From the NCBI RefSeq assembly GCF_002920535.1, contig NZ_PQSS01000022.1:41845-105844 (forward strand): a DNA stretch of 64,000 nucleotides, read 5' to 3'. Shown piece after piece: positions 8,557 through 16,446 of this stretch (within the stretch, counting starts at the first letter, position 1; every line of letters starts with the position of its first letter). Origin of the DNA: Streptomyces sp. Ru71 (lineage in GTDB: Bacteria > Actinomycetota > Actinomycetes > Streptomycetales > Streptomycetaceae). A model generated the notes under the pieces. It was not told where the DNA came from, did not search any database, and saw nothing but the letters and a program-made list of their open reading frames with translations. A program made the translations under genes and the position numbers.

Positions 8557-9417
8557 TCACAGCTCCTTGCGGAGATCCTCCAGGATCTCCTTCGTGCGAT
8601 GTGCGGTCGCGGCATGTGCCGCCATGCGGTCCATGACCTCAAGATGGGCGGCCACCTCGGGACGCGCGTCGAGATAGACAGCGCCGGTCAGGTACTCGCT
8701 GTAGACCATGTCCGGGAGTTCCGGCATGGCGAAGCGGAAGAGCACGAACGGTCCGTACGTGCCGGGATGCGGGCCGGCGGAGAACTCGGCGACCTGCAGC
8801 GTCACATGCGGCAGCTGTGTGGCGTCGAGCAGCTTCTCGATCTGGGCGCGCATCACCTGAGCGGAGCCGACCGGGCGGCGCAGGACGGTTTCGTCCATCA
8901 CCACCCACAGCCGGGGGGCGTCCTCACGGGCGAGCAGGTCCTGGCGCTGCATGCGCAGCGCGACATGCCGCTCGATGTCCTCGGGGCGGGTCTGGCCGAT
9001 GGCGCCGGACCGCAGCACACCGCGCGCGTAGTCCTCGGTCTGCAGCAGACCGGGCACGAAGTGCGGCTCGTACTGGCGGATCAGGGACGCCGCGCCCTCC
9101 AGGCTGACGTGCATGGAGAACCAGCCGGGCAGGATGTCGTGGAAGCGCTGCCACCAGCCGGGCCGGTTGGCGTCCTCCGCGAGCTGCACGAACGCGTCGG
9201 CCTCGTCGGCCTCGACGCCGTAGGCCTTCAGCAGCAGCTGGAGGTACGGGATCTTCAGCGCGACCTCGGCCATCTCCATACGGCGGACGGTGGCGGGGGC
9301 GACACGGAGGATGCGGGCAGCCTCCTCGCGCTTGAGCCCGGCGCGTTCCCGCAGGTCCAGCAGGCGCCGGCCGAGGACCACCTGTCCCACGGTCGGCGCG
9401 GACCGCGGCTCGCTCAC
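8557..9417 (-). CDS. XRE-family regulator with DUF5753 (whiJ type)
   Basis: A 286-residue DNA-binding protein. Residues about 10-65 form an XRE helix-turn-helix (LGRRLLDLRERAGLKREEAA with the recognition part APATVRRMEM). The remainder is the DUF5753 ligand/partner domain, recognised by the segment that includes YEPHFVPGLLQTEDYAR and by LYLDARPE-like and VMDETVLRRPVG elements. The GTG at 9417 was chosen since the regulator core starts right after it and GGAGGTGGAGC lies just upstream; longer versions add a Pro/Arg leader. With the DUF397 gene downstream and the divergent RsbW-like ATPase it makes the whiJ/abaA-type module that Streptomyces genomes carry in many copies and that influences development or antibiotic production. 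Confidence 0.92.
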   Translation of the reverse strand: MSEPRSAPTVGQVVLGRRLLDLRERAGLKREEAARILRVAPATVRRMEMAEVALKIPYLQLLLKAYGVEADEADAFVQLAEDANRPGWWQRFHDILPGWFSMHVSLEGAASLIRQYEPHFVPGLLQTEDYARGVLRSGAIGQTRPEDIERHVALRMQRQDLLAREDAPRLWVVMDETVLRRPVGSAQVMRAQIEKLLDATQLPHVTLQVAEFSAGPHPGTYGPFVLFRFAMPELPDMVYSEYLTGAVYLDARPEVAAHLEVMDRMAAHAATAHRTKEILEDLRKEL

Positions 9418-9506
9418 GCTCCACCTCCACGAAGCGACGCAACTCAAGGGCGACGGGCCGCGCGGTGACGCGGGGCCCGGACGCATGCTGACAGCCTTGC
9501 GGCGCC

Positions 9507-9530
9507 ATTCGAAGACCTATTCGAAGATCT
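9507..9530. repeat. Tandem 12-nt repeat in the regulator promoter region
   Basis: ATTCGAAGACCT at 9507-9518 is followed directly by ATTCGAAGATCT at 9519-9530, one difference in 12. Each half contains the palindrome TTCGAA. It lies 90 nt upstream of the XRE regulator start and is a candidate operator for that regulator (inference). Confidence 0.5.
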
Positions 9531-9613
9531 GGGCAGACCTCCGCGATCCGAACTGGCGCCGCTCGACGTGCTGATGCGAGCAGTGTGCCACGACGCTTCG
9601 ACGGCGCACACAG

Positions 9614-9649
9614 CACTCTGCAATTTCCAGAGTGACACTTGCCAAGTGT
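9614..9649. promoter_or_regulatory. Two adjacent dyads upstream of the ATPase gene
   Basis: CACTCTG-N7-CAGAGTG (9614-9634) is a perfect 7-bp inverted repeat and is followed without a gap by ACACTT-N3-AAGTGT (9635-9649), a perfect 6-bp inverted repeat. They end 16 nt before the GTG of the ATPase gene, so bound protein would block its promoter or ribosome site. They are the best candidates in the module for XRE regulator binding; no binding data are available. Confidence 0.55.
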
Positions 9650-9665
9650 TCAAGGCGGGGAGATA

Positions 9666-10454
9666 GTGGCAAGCGTGATTCCGTCCGCGCCCTTAGGAAC
9701 AGACGCCGCCGCAGACCGGGCCGGTCTCGGTGCCGCCGCGGGAGCGAACCCCGCGGGGAAGGCTGCCGAGCGCCGGTTCCGTTTCGAGCTGGCCGCGCAC
9801 CCGGGCTCCCCGGCGCGGGCCCGACATCTGACCCGGGCCCGGCTCACCGGCTGGTCGGTGGGCGAGGACACCTGCGACACGGCGGAACTGGTCATATCCG
9901 AGCTGGTCACCAACGCGATCGTGCACACGGCGAGCAGCCGCGTGGTGTGCGAGCTGCACGACCACGACGACACCGTGCGCATAGCCGTACGGGACGAGGG
10001 CTGCGCGCCCGGCGACCCGCGGCCGGCCGCGGGACAGCGGGGCGAGGCCGAACACGGGCGGGGACTGCTGCTGGTCGACGCGATGTGCCGCGCCTGGGGC
10101 GCCCAGGAGCACGGACCCGGCCTGCTGGTCTGGGCCGAGCTGCCGCGCCAGGCCGACACGCCGGGCACCCCCGGCGAACCCCTCAACGACCTGGGCTGGG
10201 GCACCCGCCCCAAACCCGGCCCGAGCGACGGCTCGGGCGAGGGCGACGACAACGGCGACGAGGCCGAGGGCCACGCCCGGCCCAAGACCGGGGCCGCCGC
10301 AGCGAACAACGACGCCGCGCGACGCGAGGGCGGCAACGGGCGACTCGACGGCGACGCCGCTCGGCTCGACGGCGGTGCCGGGCCGATGACCGAAGCGTTC
10401 GCGCCCGACGGCCCGTGGGGGGCCGGGACGGGTCGCGAGAGGGGGAGGCCGTGA
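9666..10454 (+). CDS. RsbW-like ATP-binding protein (anti-sigma/histidine-kinase fold)
   Basis: The first 165 residues form a GHKL ATPase domain: N-box ELVISELVTNAIVHT, G1 box VRDEGCAP, and G2-like box HGRGLLLVDAM. Such proteins are related to anti-sigma factor kinases and are the third member of whiJ-type modules. The last 90 residues are a long low-complexity Gly/Asp/Ala/Arg tail, unusual for the family and probably disordered. The GTG at 9666 follows GGGGAG; an ATG 27 nt upstream in frame lies inside the dyad region and is less likely. The stop overlaps the next gene by 4 nt (GTGA), so they form an operon. No partner sigma factor or anti-anti-sigma gene is adjacent. Confidence 0.88.
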   Translation: MASVIPSAPLGTDAAADRAGLGAAAGANPAGKAAERRFRFELAAHPGSPARARHLTRARLTGWSVGEDTCDTAELVISELVTNAIVHTASSRVVCELHDHDDTVRIAVRDEGCAPGDPRPAAGQRGEAEHGRGLLLVDAMCRAWGAQEHGPGLLVWAELPRQADTPGTPGEPLNDLGWGTRPKPGPSDGSGEGDDNGDEAEGHARPKTGAAAANNDAARREGGNGRLDGDAARLDGGAGPMTEAFAPDGPWGAGTGRERGRP

Positions 10455-10894
10455 GGCCCGCATCCGGCCACGGCCAGGTACTGACCATGAACACGCTCGT
10501 CCAGCTCACCCGCCGCGCGCACACGCCCGAGGCACCGCGCCGGCTCGCCGTGCCGGAGGGCATGACCGCCCCGCTCGGCTGCGACGCCGTGGCCGTGCCC
10601 GCCCGCTTCGGACCGCTGGTCCTGCCCCGTCTGCCACGCGTCGGATGCGTGTACGCCGACGAGGCGAACTGGTGGTGGATCGTCCCGTCCGACTCCGACT
10701 ACGCCCTGGAGTGGCCGGCTCCCGCTCACTACGCCACCGGCGCGGTCCTGCCCGACTCCGGCCCTCGGCCCGCCCCGGGCCTGATCCACCGACCGGACGA
10801 CACGGTTCCATACACCCCGCCGATCCCGCTCTACCTGGCGTTGTGCCGCCTGACCGACACGACCCCGGCCTGGTCGCGCCCGGTCAACGCGTGA
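10451..10894 (+). CDS. Conserved hypothetical protein of the whiJ-type module
   Basis: A protein of 147 residues (135 if translated from the ATG at 10487, where MNTLVQLTRRAHTPE looks like a natural N-terminus). The GTG at 10451 overlaps the ATPase stop as GTGA and may be the coupled start. The centre has FGPLVLPRLPRVGCVYADEANWWWIVPSDSDY written in part here (GCVYADEANWWWIVPSDSDY), an aromatic-rich core with little similarity to any family I know, then a Pro-rich part and an NA end. Its place after the ATP-binding gene suggests a role with it; nothing more can be said. Confidence 0.72.
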   Translation: MRPASGHGQVLTMNTLVQLTRRAHTPEAPRRLAVPEGMTAPLGCDAVAVPARFGPLVLPRLPRVGCVYADEANWWWIVPSDSDYALEWPAPAHYATGAVLPDSGPRPAPGLIHRPDDTVPYTPPIPLYLALCRLTDTTPAWSRPVNA

Positions 10895-10913
10895 CGCGGT
10901 CGCGCCCGATCAA

Positions 10914-11013
10914 CGCGTGACGCCTGGGGCCGGCGCGTGACGCCTGCGGCCGGTGCGTGATGCCTGCGGCCGGCGCGTGATGCCGGGGGCCGGCGCGTAA
11001 CGCCCGCAGCGCG
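10914..11013. repeat. 20-nt tandem repeats after a gene end
   Basis: About five units of 20 nt follow the stop codon of the hypothetical gene: CGCGTGACGCCTGGGGCCGG (10914), CGCGTGACGCCTGCGGCCGG (10934), TGCGTGATGCCTGCGGCCGG (10954), CGCGTGATGCCGGGGGCCGG (10974) and a decayed one at 10994. Just upstream a 26-nt stretch including GTCAACGCGTGACGC is also duplicated, so the gene's own stop region seems to have been copied. The rest of 11014-11218 is Pro-codon-like C-rich sequence with no gene, apart from the SD of the ABC gene. Confidence 0.85.
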
Positions 11014-11218
11014 CCCCAGGCCGAACCCGCCGGCTCGCGACTCCCCACCGCGCCCCATCCCCGCGCACCTCCGCACCCCCGCCCCGCGCACCCCCGCGCA
11101 CCCCTCCCCACCCGCGCACCCGCCGGCGCCCCGCACCCCCCGCTCCGCGCCCTCCCCCGCCCATGCCCCGCCCCGCGATAGTGACGGCCGGAAGGAACCG
11201 GTTGTCGGGGGAGGTCGG

Positions 11219-13192
11219 GTGGGCGGCGGCACGGACGACGCGGACCAGCGCGACGCGGCGGAACAGCGCGACGTGTCGGAGTCGGAGCGGCTCCTCTTCG
11301 GTGGGCCGCTGCGCTACGACATGGGCTGGAACCAGCACGTGGACGCGTTCCTGGAGCTGAACCTGCGCGCGATGGTCACCCGGCTGCCCGCCCTGCTCGG
11401 CTCCAGCCTCCGTCTCGCCCGCCAGGCCGACCGCCGGGCCACCCGCACGGTGCTGCTGGCCGAGGCCGGCCGGGGCGTCGGCCAGGCGGTCAGCCTGCTC
11501 GCGGTCAACAGCGTGCTGGCCCGCCTGCTCGGCGCCGGCCCACTGGAGACGCGCCTGCGCGGCGCCGTCCCGGCACTGGCCGCGCTGTCCGCCGTACTCC
11601 TCGTCTCCGCGCTGCTGAACGCCGCGTCGACGTACGCCACCGGGCGCCTTGAGCCCAAGGTGGAGCGCGTGGCGACGGAGCTGTACCTGGAGCGGGCGGC
11701 CAACGTGGAGCTGTCCGCGATCGAGGACCACGCCTTCCACAAGCTGCTGGACACGGCCCAGTACGGCGCCTCCTCCGCCCGCCGGATGATCATGTACGGC
11801 ACACGTCTGGTGAACGCGGTGATCTCCCTGGTCGCGGCGGCCGGGGTGCTGACCGTGCTGCATCCGGCGCTGCTGCCGCTGCTGGTCACGATGACCCTGC
11901 CGAGCGCCTGGAGCTCGCTGACCGACGCCCGGCGCCGCTACGCGTCCTTCCACACCTGGGTGCAGCACGCCCGCGCCGGCCATCTGCTGAGCAGTCTGCT
12001 GACCGAGCCGCAGGCCGCGCCGGAGATCCGGGTGCACGGCGTGGGCCCCTTCCTGCTGCGCCACTTCCGCGCGATGTCGGAGACGGCGGAGGCCGAGCAG
12101 GCCCGGCTGGCCCGGCTCACCGCCCGCACCGGGCTGATCGCGGCCTCCTGGACGGGCCTGGCCACGGTGGCGACGTACGCCACCCTCGGTGCGCTGCTGC
12201 TCACGGGCGCGATGGCGCTGTCGGTGGCCGGCACCGCGGTGGTCGCGATCCGCAGCGGTGCGACGAGCCTCAACACCCTCGTGCTGGAGATCAACGAGCT
12301 GCACGAGGAGGCGCTGTTCGTCGGTGATCTGGAGCGGCTGTACGTCGAGGCGGCCGAGCGGGCCATTCCGGTGGGCGGGGTGCCGCTGCCCGAGGACCCC
12401 CGGGAGATCCGCCTCGAGAACGTCACGTTCCGCTACCCCGGCGACGCGGCCCGCCCGGCGCTGGACGACGTCACCCTCAGCCTCCCGCTCGGCCGGATCA
12501 TCGCGCTGGTCGGGGAGAACGGTTCCGGCAAGACGACGCTGGTCAAGCTGCTCGCGGGGCTGTACCGGCCGGACGCCGGACGGATCATGTGGGACGACGT
12601 CGACGCCGCCCGGGCCGACCGGCGGCTGCTGGCCGAGCGGGTGGCGATGGTGGCGCAGGACTTCAAGCGGTGGCCGTTCACGGCCCGCGTCAACGTGGCG
12701 ATCGGCCGCTCGTCCGCCCCGCTGACCGAGGAGCGGCTGGCCGAGTCGATCGCCCAGGCCGGTGCCCAGGACGTGGTGGCGGACCTGCCGCGCGGCCTGG
12801 ACACGCTGCTGGCCAAGCACTTCTCCGGCGGCCATGAGCTGTCCGGCGGCCAGTGGCAGCGGCTCGGCATCGCCCGGGCGGCCTACCGGCGCGGGCGCAT
12901 CCTGATCGTGGACGAGCCGACCGCGGCGCTGGACGCGCGGGCGGAGGTGGAGGTCTTCGACAAGATCCGCGCCCTGGCCGCCGCCGGGCAGACGGTCGTA
13001 CTGATCACGCACCGGCTGGCGTCGGTGCGCCACGCCGACCTGGTGCACGTGCTGGACCAGGGCCGGGTGGCGGAGACCGGCACACCGGAGGAGCTGCTGG
13101 CGAAGGGAGGGGTGTACGCGGAGCTGTACGCGCTCCAGGCGGAGCAGTTCATGCTGAAGGTGCCCGCCCCGAGGAGTTCGGCGGCGGGCTGA
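11219..13192 (+). CDS. ABC transporter, fused permease/ATP-binding protein
   Basis: A 657-residue type IV exporter half-transporter. Residues about 50-330 form the membrane domain with six helices, though the helices are short and charged compared with classical MsbA-type proteins. The nucleotide domain has Walker A GENGSGKTT (about residue 434), signature LSGGQ (about 541), Walker B ILIVDEP (about 562), D-loop ALDARAE and H-loop ITHRLAS. It probably works as a homodimer, since no partner is encoded. The GTG start at 11219 lies 3 nt after a GGGGGAGGTCG site. The substrate is unknown; similar proteins sit in lantibiotic or peptide export loci, but none is visible here. Confidence 0.9.
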   Translation: MGGGTDDADQRDAAEQRDVSESERLLFGGPLRYDMGWNQHVDAFLELNLRAMVTRLPALLGSSLRLARQADRRATRTVLLAEAGRGVGQAVSLLAVNSVLARLLGAGPLETRLRGAVPALAALSAVLLVSALLNAASTYATGRLEPKVERVATELYLERAANVELSAIEDHAFHKLLDTAQYGASSARRMIMYGTRLVNAVISLVAAAGVLTVLHPALLPLLVTMTLPSAWSSLTDARRRYASFHTWVQHARAGHLLSSLLTEPQAAPEIRVHGVGPFLLRHFRAMSETAEAEQARLARLTARTGLIAASWTGLATVATYATLGALLLTGAMALSVAGTAVVAIRSGATSLNTLVLEINELHEEALFVGDLERLYVEAAERAIPVGGVPLPEDPREIRLENVTFRYPGDAARPALDDVTLSLPLGRIIALVGENGSGKTTLVKLLAGLYRPDAGRIMWDDVDAARADRRLLAERVAMVAQDFKRWPFTARVNVAIGRSSAPLTEERLAESIAQAGAQDVVADLPRGLDTLLAKHFSGGHELSGGQWQRLGIARAAYRRGRILIVDEPTAALDARAEVEVFDKIRALAAAGQTVVLITHRLASVRHADLVHVLDQGRVAETGTPEELLAKGGVYAELYALQAEQFMLKVPAPRSSAAG

Positions 13193-13214
13193 CCTGCGGC
13201 AGGCGGCGCGATCG

Positions 13215-13391
13215 TCACTCGCCGGCGTCCCCGCTCCGGACGATCACCAGGAACGTGTCCGTCGCGAGGTCCATGACAACCTCGGCGGGCAGACCTTCCA
13301 GTCGCCGCGCGTGCGCGAACTCCTCCGCGGGCCACGATCCGCGCGGCCCGCCTGCGGGAAAGCGTTCGAGCACGGTTCGCCCGTTCACCAT
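13215..13391 (-). CDS. Small conserved hypothetical protein
   Basis: A 58-residue protein starting MVNGRTVLERFPAGGPRGSW and ending in a short beta-hairpin-like segment VVMDLATDTFLVIV. The ATG at 13391 sits 4 nt after a good GGAGGTGCGAG site on the minus strand, which supports translation and excludes the 5-residue-longer version. No known domain is recognised. It is convergent with the ABC transporter gene and 23 nt from its stop. Confidence 0.7.
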   Translation of the reverse strand: MVNGRTVLERFPAGGPRGSWPAEEFAHARRLEGLPAEVVMDLATDTFLVIVRSGDAGE

Positions 13392-13565
13392 CTCGCACCT
13401 CCACAAAACGTTGACGTGTAGGAGTTAACGCCCTGCGGAGGCCCAACGGCTCGGTCAGTGACACGACTGAGACGTAGGTGACACGCGTTCAATGCGGACC
13501 GTGAAATTCCGCGTACGGACCGCACGCGTCCGATACGAAACGTGGCAGCTCTCGTACGAAGCGTG

Positions 13566-14213
13566 TCAGCCGTCGTACTCGTCGTGGTAGCGCACCGGCT
13601 CCCTCTTGGCCCCCTCCCGGCCCAGTGCCGTGAGGTCCAGCAGGCTCCCCGTGGAGCCCACCTCGTCGAGAACTCCCTCGTACGCCGAGTAGGTGTGGAA
13701 GACCCGGTCGTGCTCCCGCAGGAAGCAGCTGATCCCCGGCCGCTCGGCGAGGGAGCCGTCATCCTGCTCGACGGTCACCTCGAAGTCCTGGTTGAAGTCG
13801 GTCTCGTACGAGGAGTACCAGGGCAGCGTCCATCCCATCCGCGCCTTGAACGGCAGGATGCGGGTGAACGGCGCCCGGGAGACCGCCACGAACGACGTTC
13901 CCCTGGCGTGGAGATGGGCGAGATGCCCCACTTGGTCCAGAAATGCGGAGCAGTTCCGGCAGCCGCCCTCCCACTCGGGCGCGAACATGAAGTGGTGGAC
14001 GACGAGTTGCTCGCGCCCGTCGAAGAGGTCGAGGAGCGTCGCCTTGCCGTCGCCGCCCTCGAAGACGTACTCCTTGTCGACCTCCACCATCGGCAGCCGG
14101 CGCCGCTCAGCGCTCAACGCCTCGCGCGCGCGGATCACGGCCTTCTCCTTGACCAGCAGTTCCTCGCGCGCCGCGCGCCACTGCTCACGCGTGACGACTT
14201 CCGGAAGCGACAT
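13566..14213 (-). CDS. DUF899 family thioredoxin-like protein
   Basis: A 215-residue protein of the DUF899 family. It starts MSLPEVVTREQWRAAREELL and includes the DLFDGREQLVVHHFMFAPEW strand followed by EGGCRNCSAFLDQVGHLAHL, whose Cys-x2-Cys occupies the place of the thioredoxin active site. The SRAPFTRILPFKARMGWTLPW and GISCFLREHDRVFHTYSAY segments are typical. Members are assumed to be dithiol oxidoreductases; the true substrate is unknown. Monocistronic, with the ATG at 14213 about 60 nt downstream of the FUSC gene. Confidence 0.9.
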   Translation of the reverse strand: MSLPEVVTREQWRAAREELLVKEKAVIRAREALSAERRRLPMVEVDKEYVFEGGDGKATLLDLFDGREQLVVHHFMFAPEWEGGCRNCSAFLDQVGHLAHLHARGTSFVAVSRAPFTRILPFKARMGWTLPWYSSYETDFNQDFEVTVEQDDGSLAERPGISCFLREHDRVFHTYSAYEGVLDEVGSTGSLLDLTALGREGAKREPVRYHDEYDG

Positions 14214-14270
14214 GGGCCCCTCCTGTGCAACGGTCCGTTCCCAGGAGGTGACCGACGGTCCGCGCGGAAC

Positions 14271-16115
14271 TCATCGCTGCCGCGGAAAAAAATCCGAAGT
14301 CGCCCCGGAGGCCCTGAGTTCGTCGACGAGTTCGGCGAGTGACCGCTCGTGCCGCGGGGTGAGCCGTCCGGTGTCGTCGAGGTGGACCGCGCACGCGGTG
14401 GCGGTGTCGACGAGGCGTTCGAGGACGGCGGTGACCTCGCCGGTGCCCGCGGTGTGCCGGGCCAGCGCGGGCAGTTCGGCGGCGGCGAGGGCGCTGGCGG
14501 TGCGGGCCTGGGCCAGGCTGCGGTAGGCCTCGCGCCGCAGGGCCCAGCGGGCGGCGCGCGACTCGGAGTCGGTGAGGACGTGGGTGAGGTAGGCGTCCGC
14601 GGCGCCGGCCGCCACGGCCAGCCGGTCGTGCACGCCGCCGCCGCGCCGGCCCGGCACCGGCAGATGCCCCACGACGAGCACGATGGCGCAGGCCAGCAGC
14701 GTCTCCCCGATCCGGCTGAGGGACGCCTGCGGCTCGCCGCCCACCATGACCAGGGCGAGCACCAGGACGGTGACGACGGCGGTCTGCGCGGCGAAGTGCC
14801 GGGTCGCGACCGGCACCAGCGCGCCGCACACGGCGACGAGGACGACGAGCCCGGCGGGCCGGGGCAGTACGGCGGCGAGCGCGGCGAAGACGACGGCCCC
14901 GAGCACGGTCCCGGCGGCCCGGCACAGCACCCGGGACGCCAGCGGCCCGAGATCGGGCTTGACCAGGAAGACGGCGGTGGCGGGCAGCCAGTACCAGTGG
15001 CTGTGCTGCCCGTACCAGCGCGCGTGGTGCAGTGCCTGGGCCACGGCCACCGCGGCACCGAAGGACAGCGCGACCCGCACCCCGTACTCACGTCCGCCTC
15101 CGCCGAACACGGCCCGCAGCACCTGCCGTGTCGTGCGGCGCCGCCGCGGCAGGTCGGTGCCGTGGCCCCGGTCGAAGACCTCGGCGGCCCGCAGCAGCGC
15201 GTCGTCGAGGGCGCGCAGCGCGGGCGCCGAACGGCTCGGCGCGGGCAACGGGCCGGTGTGCGTGTTGCCGCGCACCGCGGCCGCGAGCCGGCGCGGCCCC
15301 TCGCCCGCGCGCGGCCCGGCCGGCTCCCCGGCCCAGGCCAGCGCGGTCGCGGCCTCGGCGAGCGGCAGGGCGGCGGCGTACTGCGCGTGCAGCCGCCGCT
15401 CGGCGGCGCAGGAGGCGTAGCGCCGCAGCCGGGGCCCGGACAGGCAGTCCTGCGCGTGGTCGAGGGCGGCGGTGAGCGCGGCCCGCCGGGCAGTGGCGAG
15501 CGGGGTGCCGGCAGCATCGAGGAGACGCGCGACGGCGTCGTACACATCGGCGACGGCATCCCTCTCCCCGTCGAACCGGAAGTCCCCGGCGAGTGAGCCC
15601 GGCGTGGGCAGCACGAGCCGCAGGAGCAGCAGCCACCCGGCCCCGGCGAGGAAGCCGAGGGCCCGCGCCCAGCCGCTGTCCGGCAACGGCATCCCGGCCC
15701 CGACGGCCGCCGCGACCAGCAGCTGCGTCCCGGCCGCCGAGGCGACCGGCCCGACGGCGCTGACCCCGCCGGCCACCAGCCCGAGCCCGGTGAGCGCGAG
15801 GGTGAGCGGGACGGCACCGGCATGCTGCCCCGCGTACGTCCCGACGACCAGCCCGGCGGCCCCGGCGAGCGCGGGCACACCGACCCGCCGGACCGACGCC
15901 CGCCGGCTGCCGGGCCGGTCGTTGATCCCGGCGAACATGGCCCCGATGGCGGCGACGACGCCGAGCGAGACCCGCCCGGCGCCCAACGCCCCCACCAGCA
16001 AGGACCCACCGGCCAGCGCACCCCGCACCACCGCACTCCACGGCACCGGCCCACGCTGGGCACGCAGGGCGTGCGCGAGCCAGGGCGGAAGGGACGTCAG
16101 GACACGGCGGAACAC
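14271..16115 (-). CDS. FUSC family membrane protein (aromatic acid exporter type)
   Basis: A 614-residue membrane protein with two groups of about five to six hydrophobic helices (about residues 25-170 and 345-480) separated and followed by soluble helical parts, the arrangement of the FUSC/YccS/AaeB family. The second membrane block contains a WYWLPATAVFLVKPDLG stretch typical of the family. These proteins are linked to efflux of aromatic acids or fusaric acid. The GTG start at 16115 follows CAGGAG at a proper distance. The last residues (ATSDFFPRQR) run to TGA 14271-14273. No regulator or periplasmic adaptor gene is close by, so it may act alone; substrate unknown. Confidence 0.85.
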   Translation of the reverse strand: MFRRVLTSLPPWLAHALRAQRGPVPWSAVVRGALAGGSLLVGALGAGRVSLGVVAAIGAMFAGINDRPGSRRASVRRVGVPALAGAAGLVVGTYAGQHAGAVPLTLALTGLGLVAGGVSAVGPVASAAGTQLLVAAAVGAGMPLPDSGWARALGFLAGAGWLLLLRLVLPTPGSLAGDFRFDGERDAVADVYDAVARLLDAAGTPLATARRAALTAALDHAQDCLSGPRLRRYASCAAERRLHAQYAAALPLAEAATALAWAGEPAGPRAGEGPRRLAAAVRGNTHTGPLPAPSRSAPALRALDDALLRAAEVFDRGHGTDLPRRRRTTRQVLRAVFGGGGREYGVRVALSFGAAVAVAQALHHARWYGQHSHWYWLPATAVFLVKPDLGPLASRVLCRAAGTVLGAVVFAALAAVLPRPAGLVVLVAVCGALVPVATRHFAAQTAVVTVLVLALVMVGGEPQASLSRIGETLLACAIVLVVGHLPVPGRRGGGVHDRLAVAAGAADAYLTHVLTDSESRAARWALRREAYRSLAQARTASALAAAELPALARHTAGTGEVTAVLERLVDTATACAVHLDDTGRLTPRHERSLAELVDELRASGATSDFFPRQR

Positions 16116-16446
16116 GGCAGGGCTCCTGTTCGGACGAGGGCGGGGTGTGCCTTCGGACGACGGTGGCCGGGCGAACGGGTACGGCGAGCCGGCGGTCGGC
16201 CGGCGGTGGGCCGTGCTGTTCACCGTAGATCGCGTTCTTGTAGGGACGGGGACGGGGATGTTTCGGACATGTGACAGTCAGACCAGGCGTGCGGGACGAC
16301 ACTGATCTCGCCCCGTGCGGCAGACCGGCGAGCGCCCTGGCCCTACGGCGCCGGCCCAGACCGACCCAACTCCCGCCCGTCCCACCGGCCTTGACAGATA
16401 CAGTGGATCACTCCGATGACGGGGCGTGCGTGATCCAGGGGGGCGG
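16116..16446. other. Divergent intergenic region
   Basis: This region between the FUSC gene (minus) and the helicase gene (plus) contains no gene. A perfect TTGACA occurs at 16391-16396 reading toward the helicase, but the sequence 17-18 nt downstream (CGATGA/GATGAC) is a poor -10, so a promoter there is uncertain. A GGGACGGGGACGGGGATG run at 16245-16261 is the only other notable element. Confidence 0.5.
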
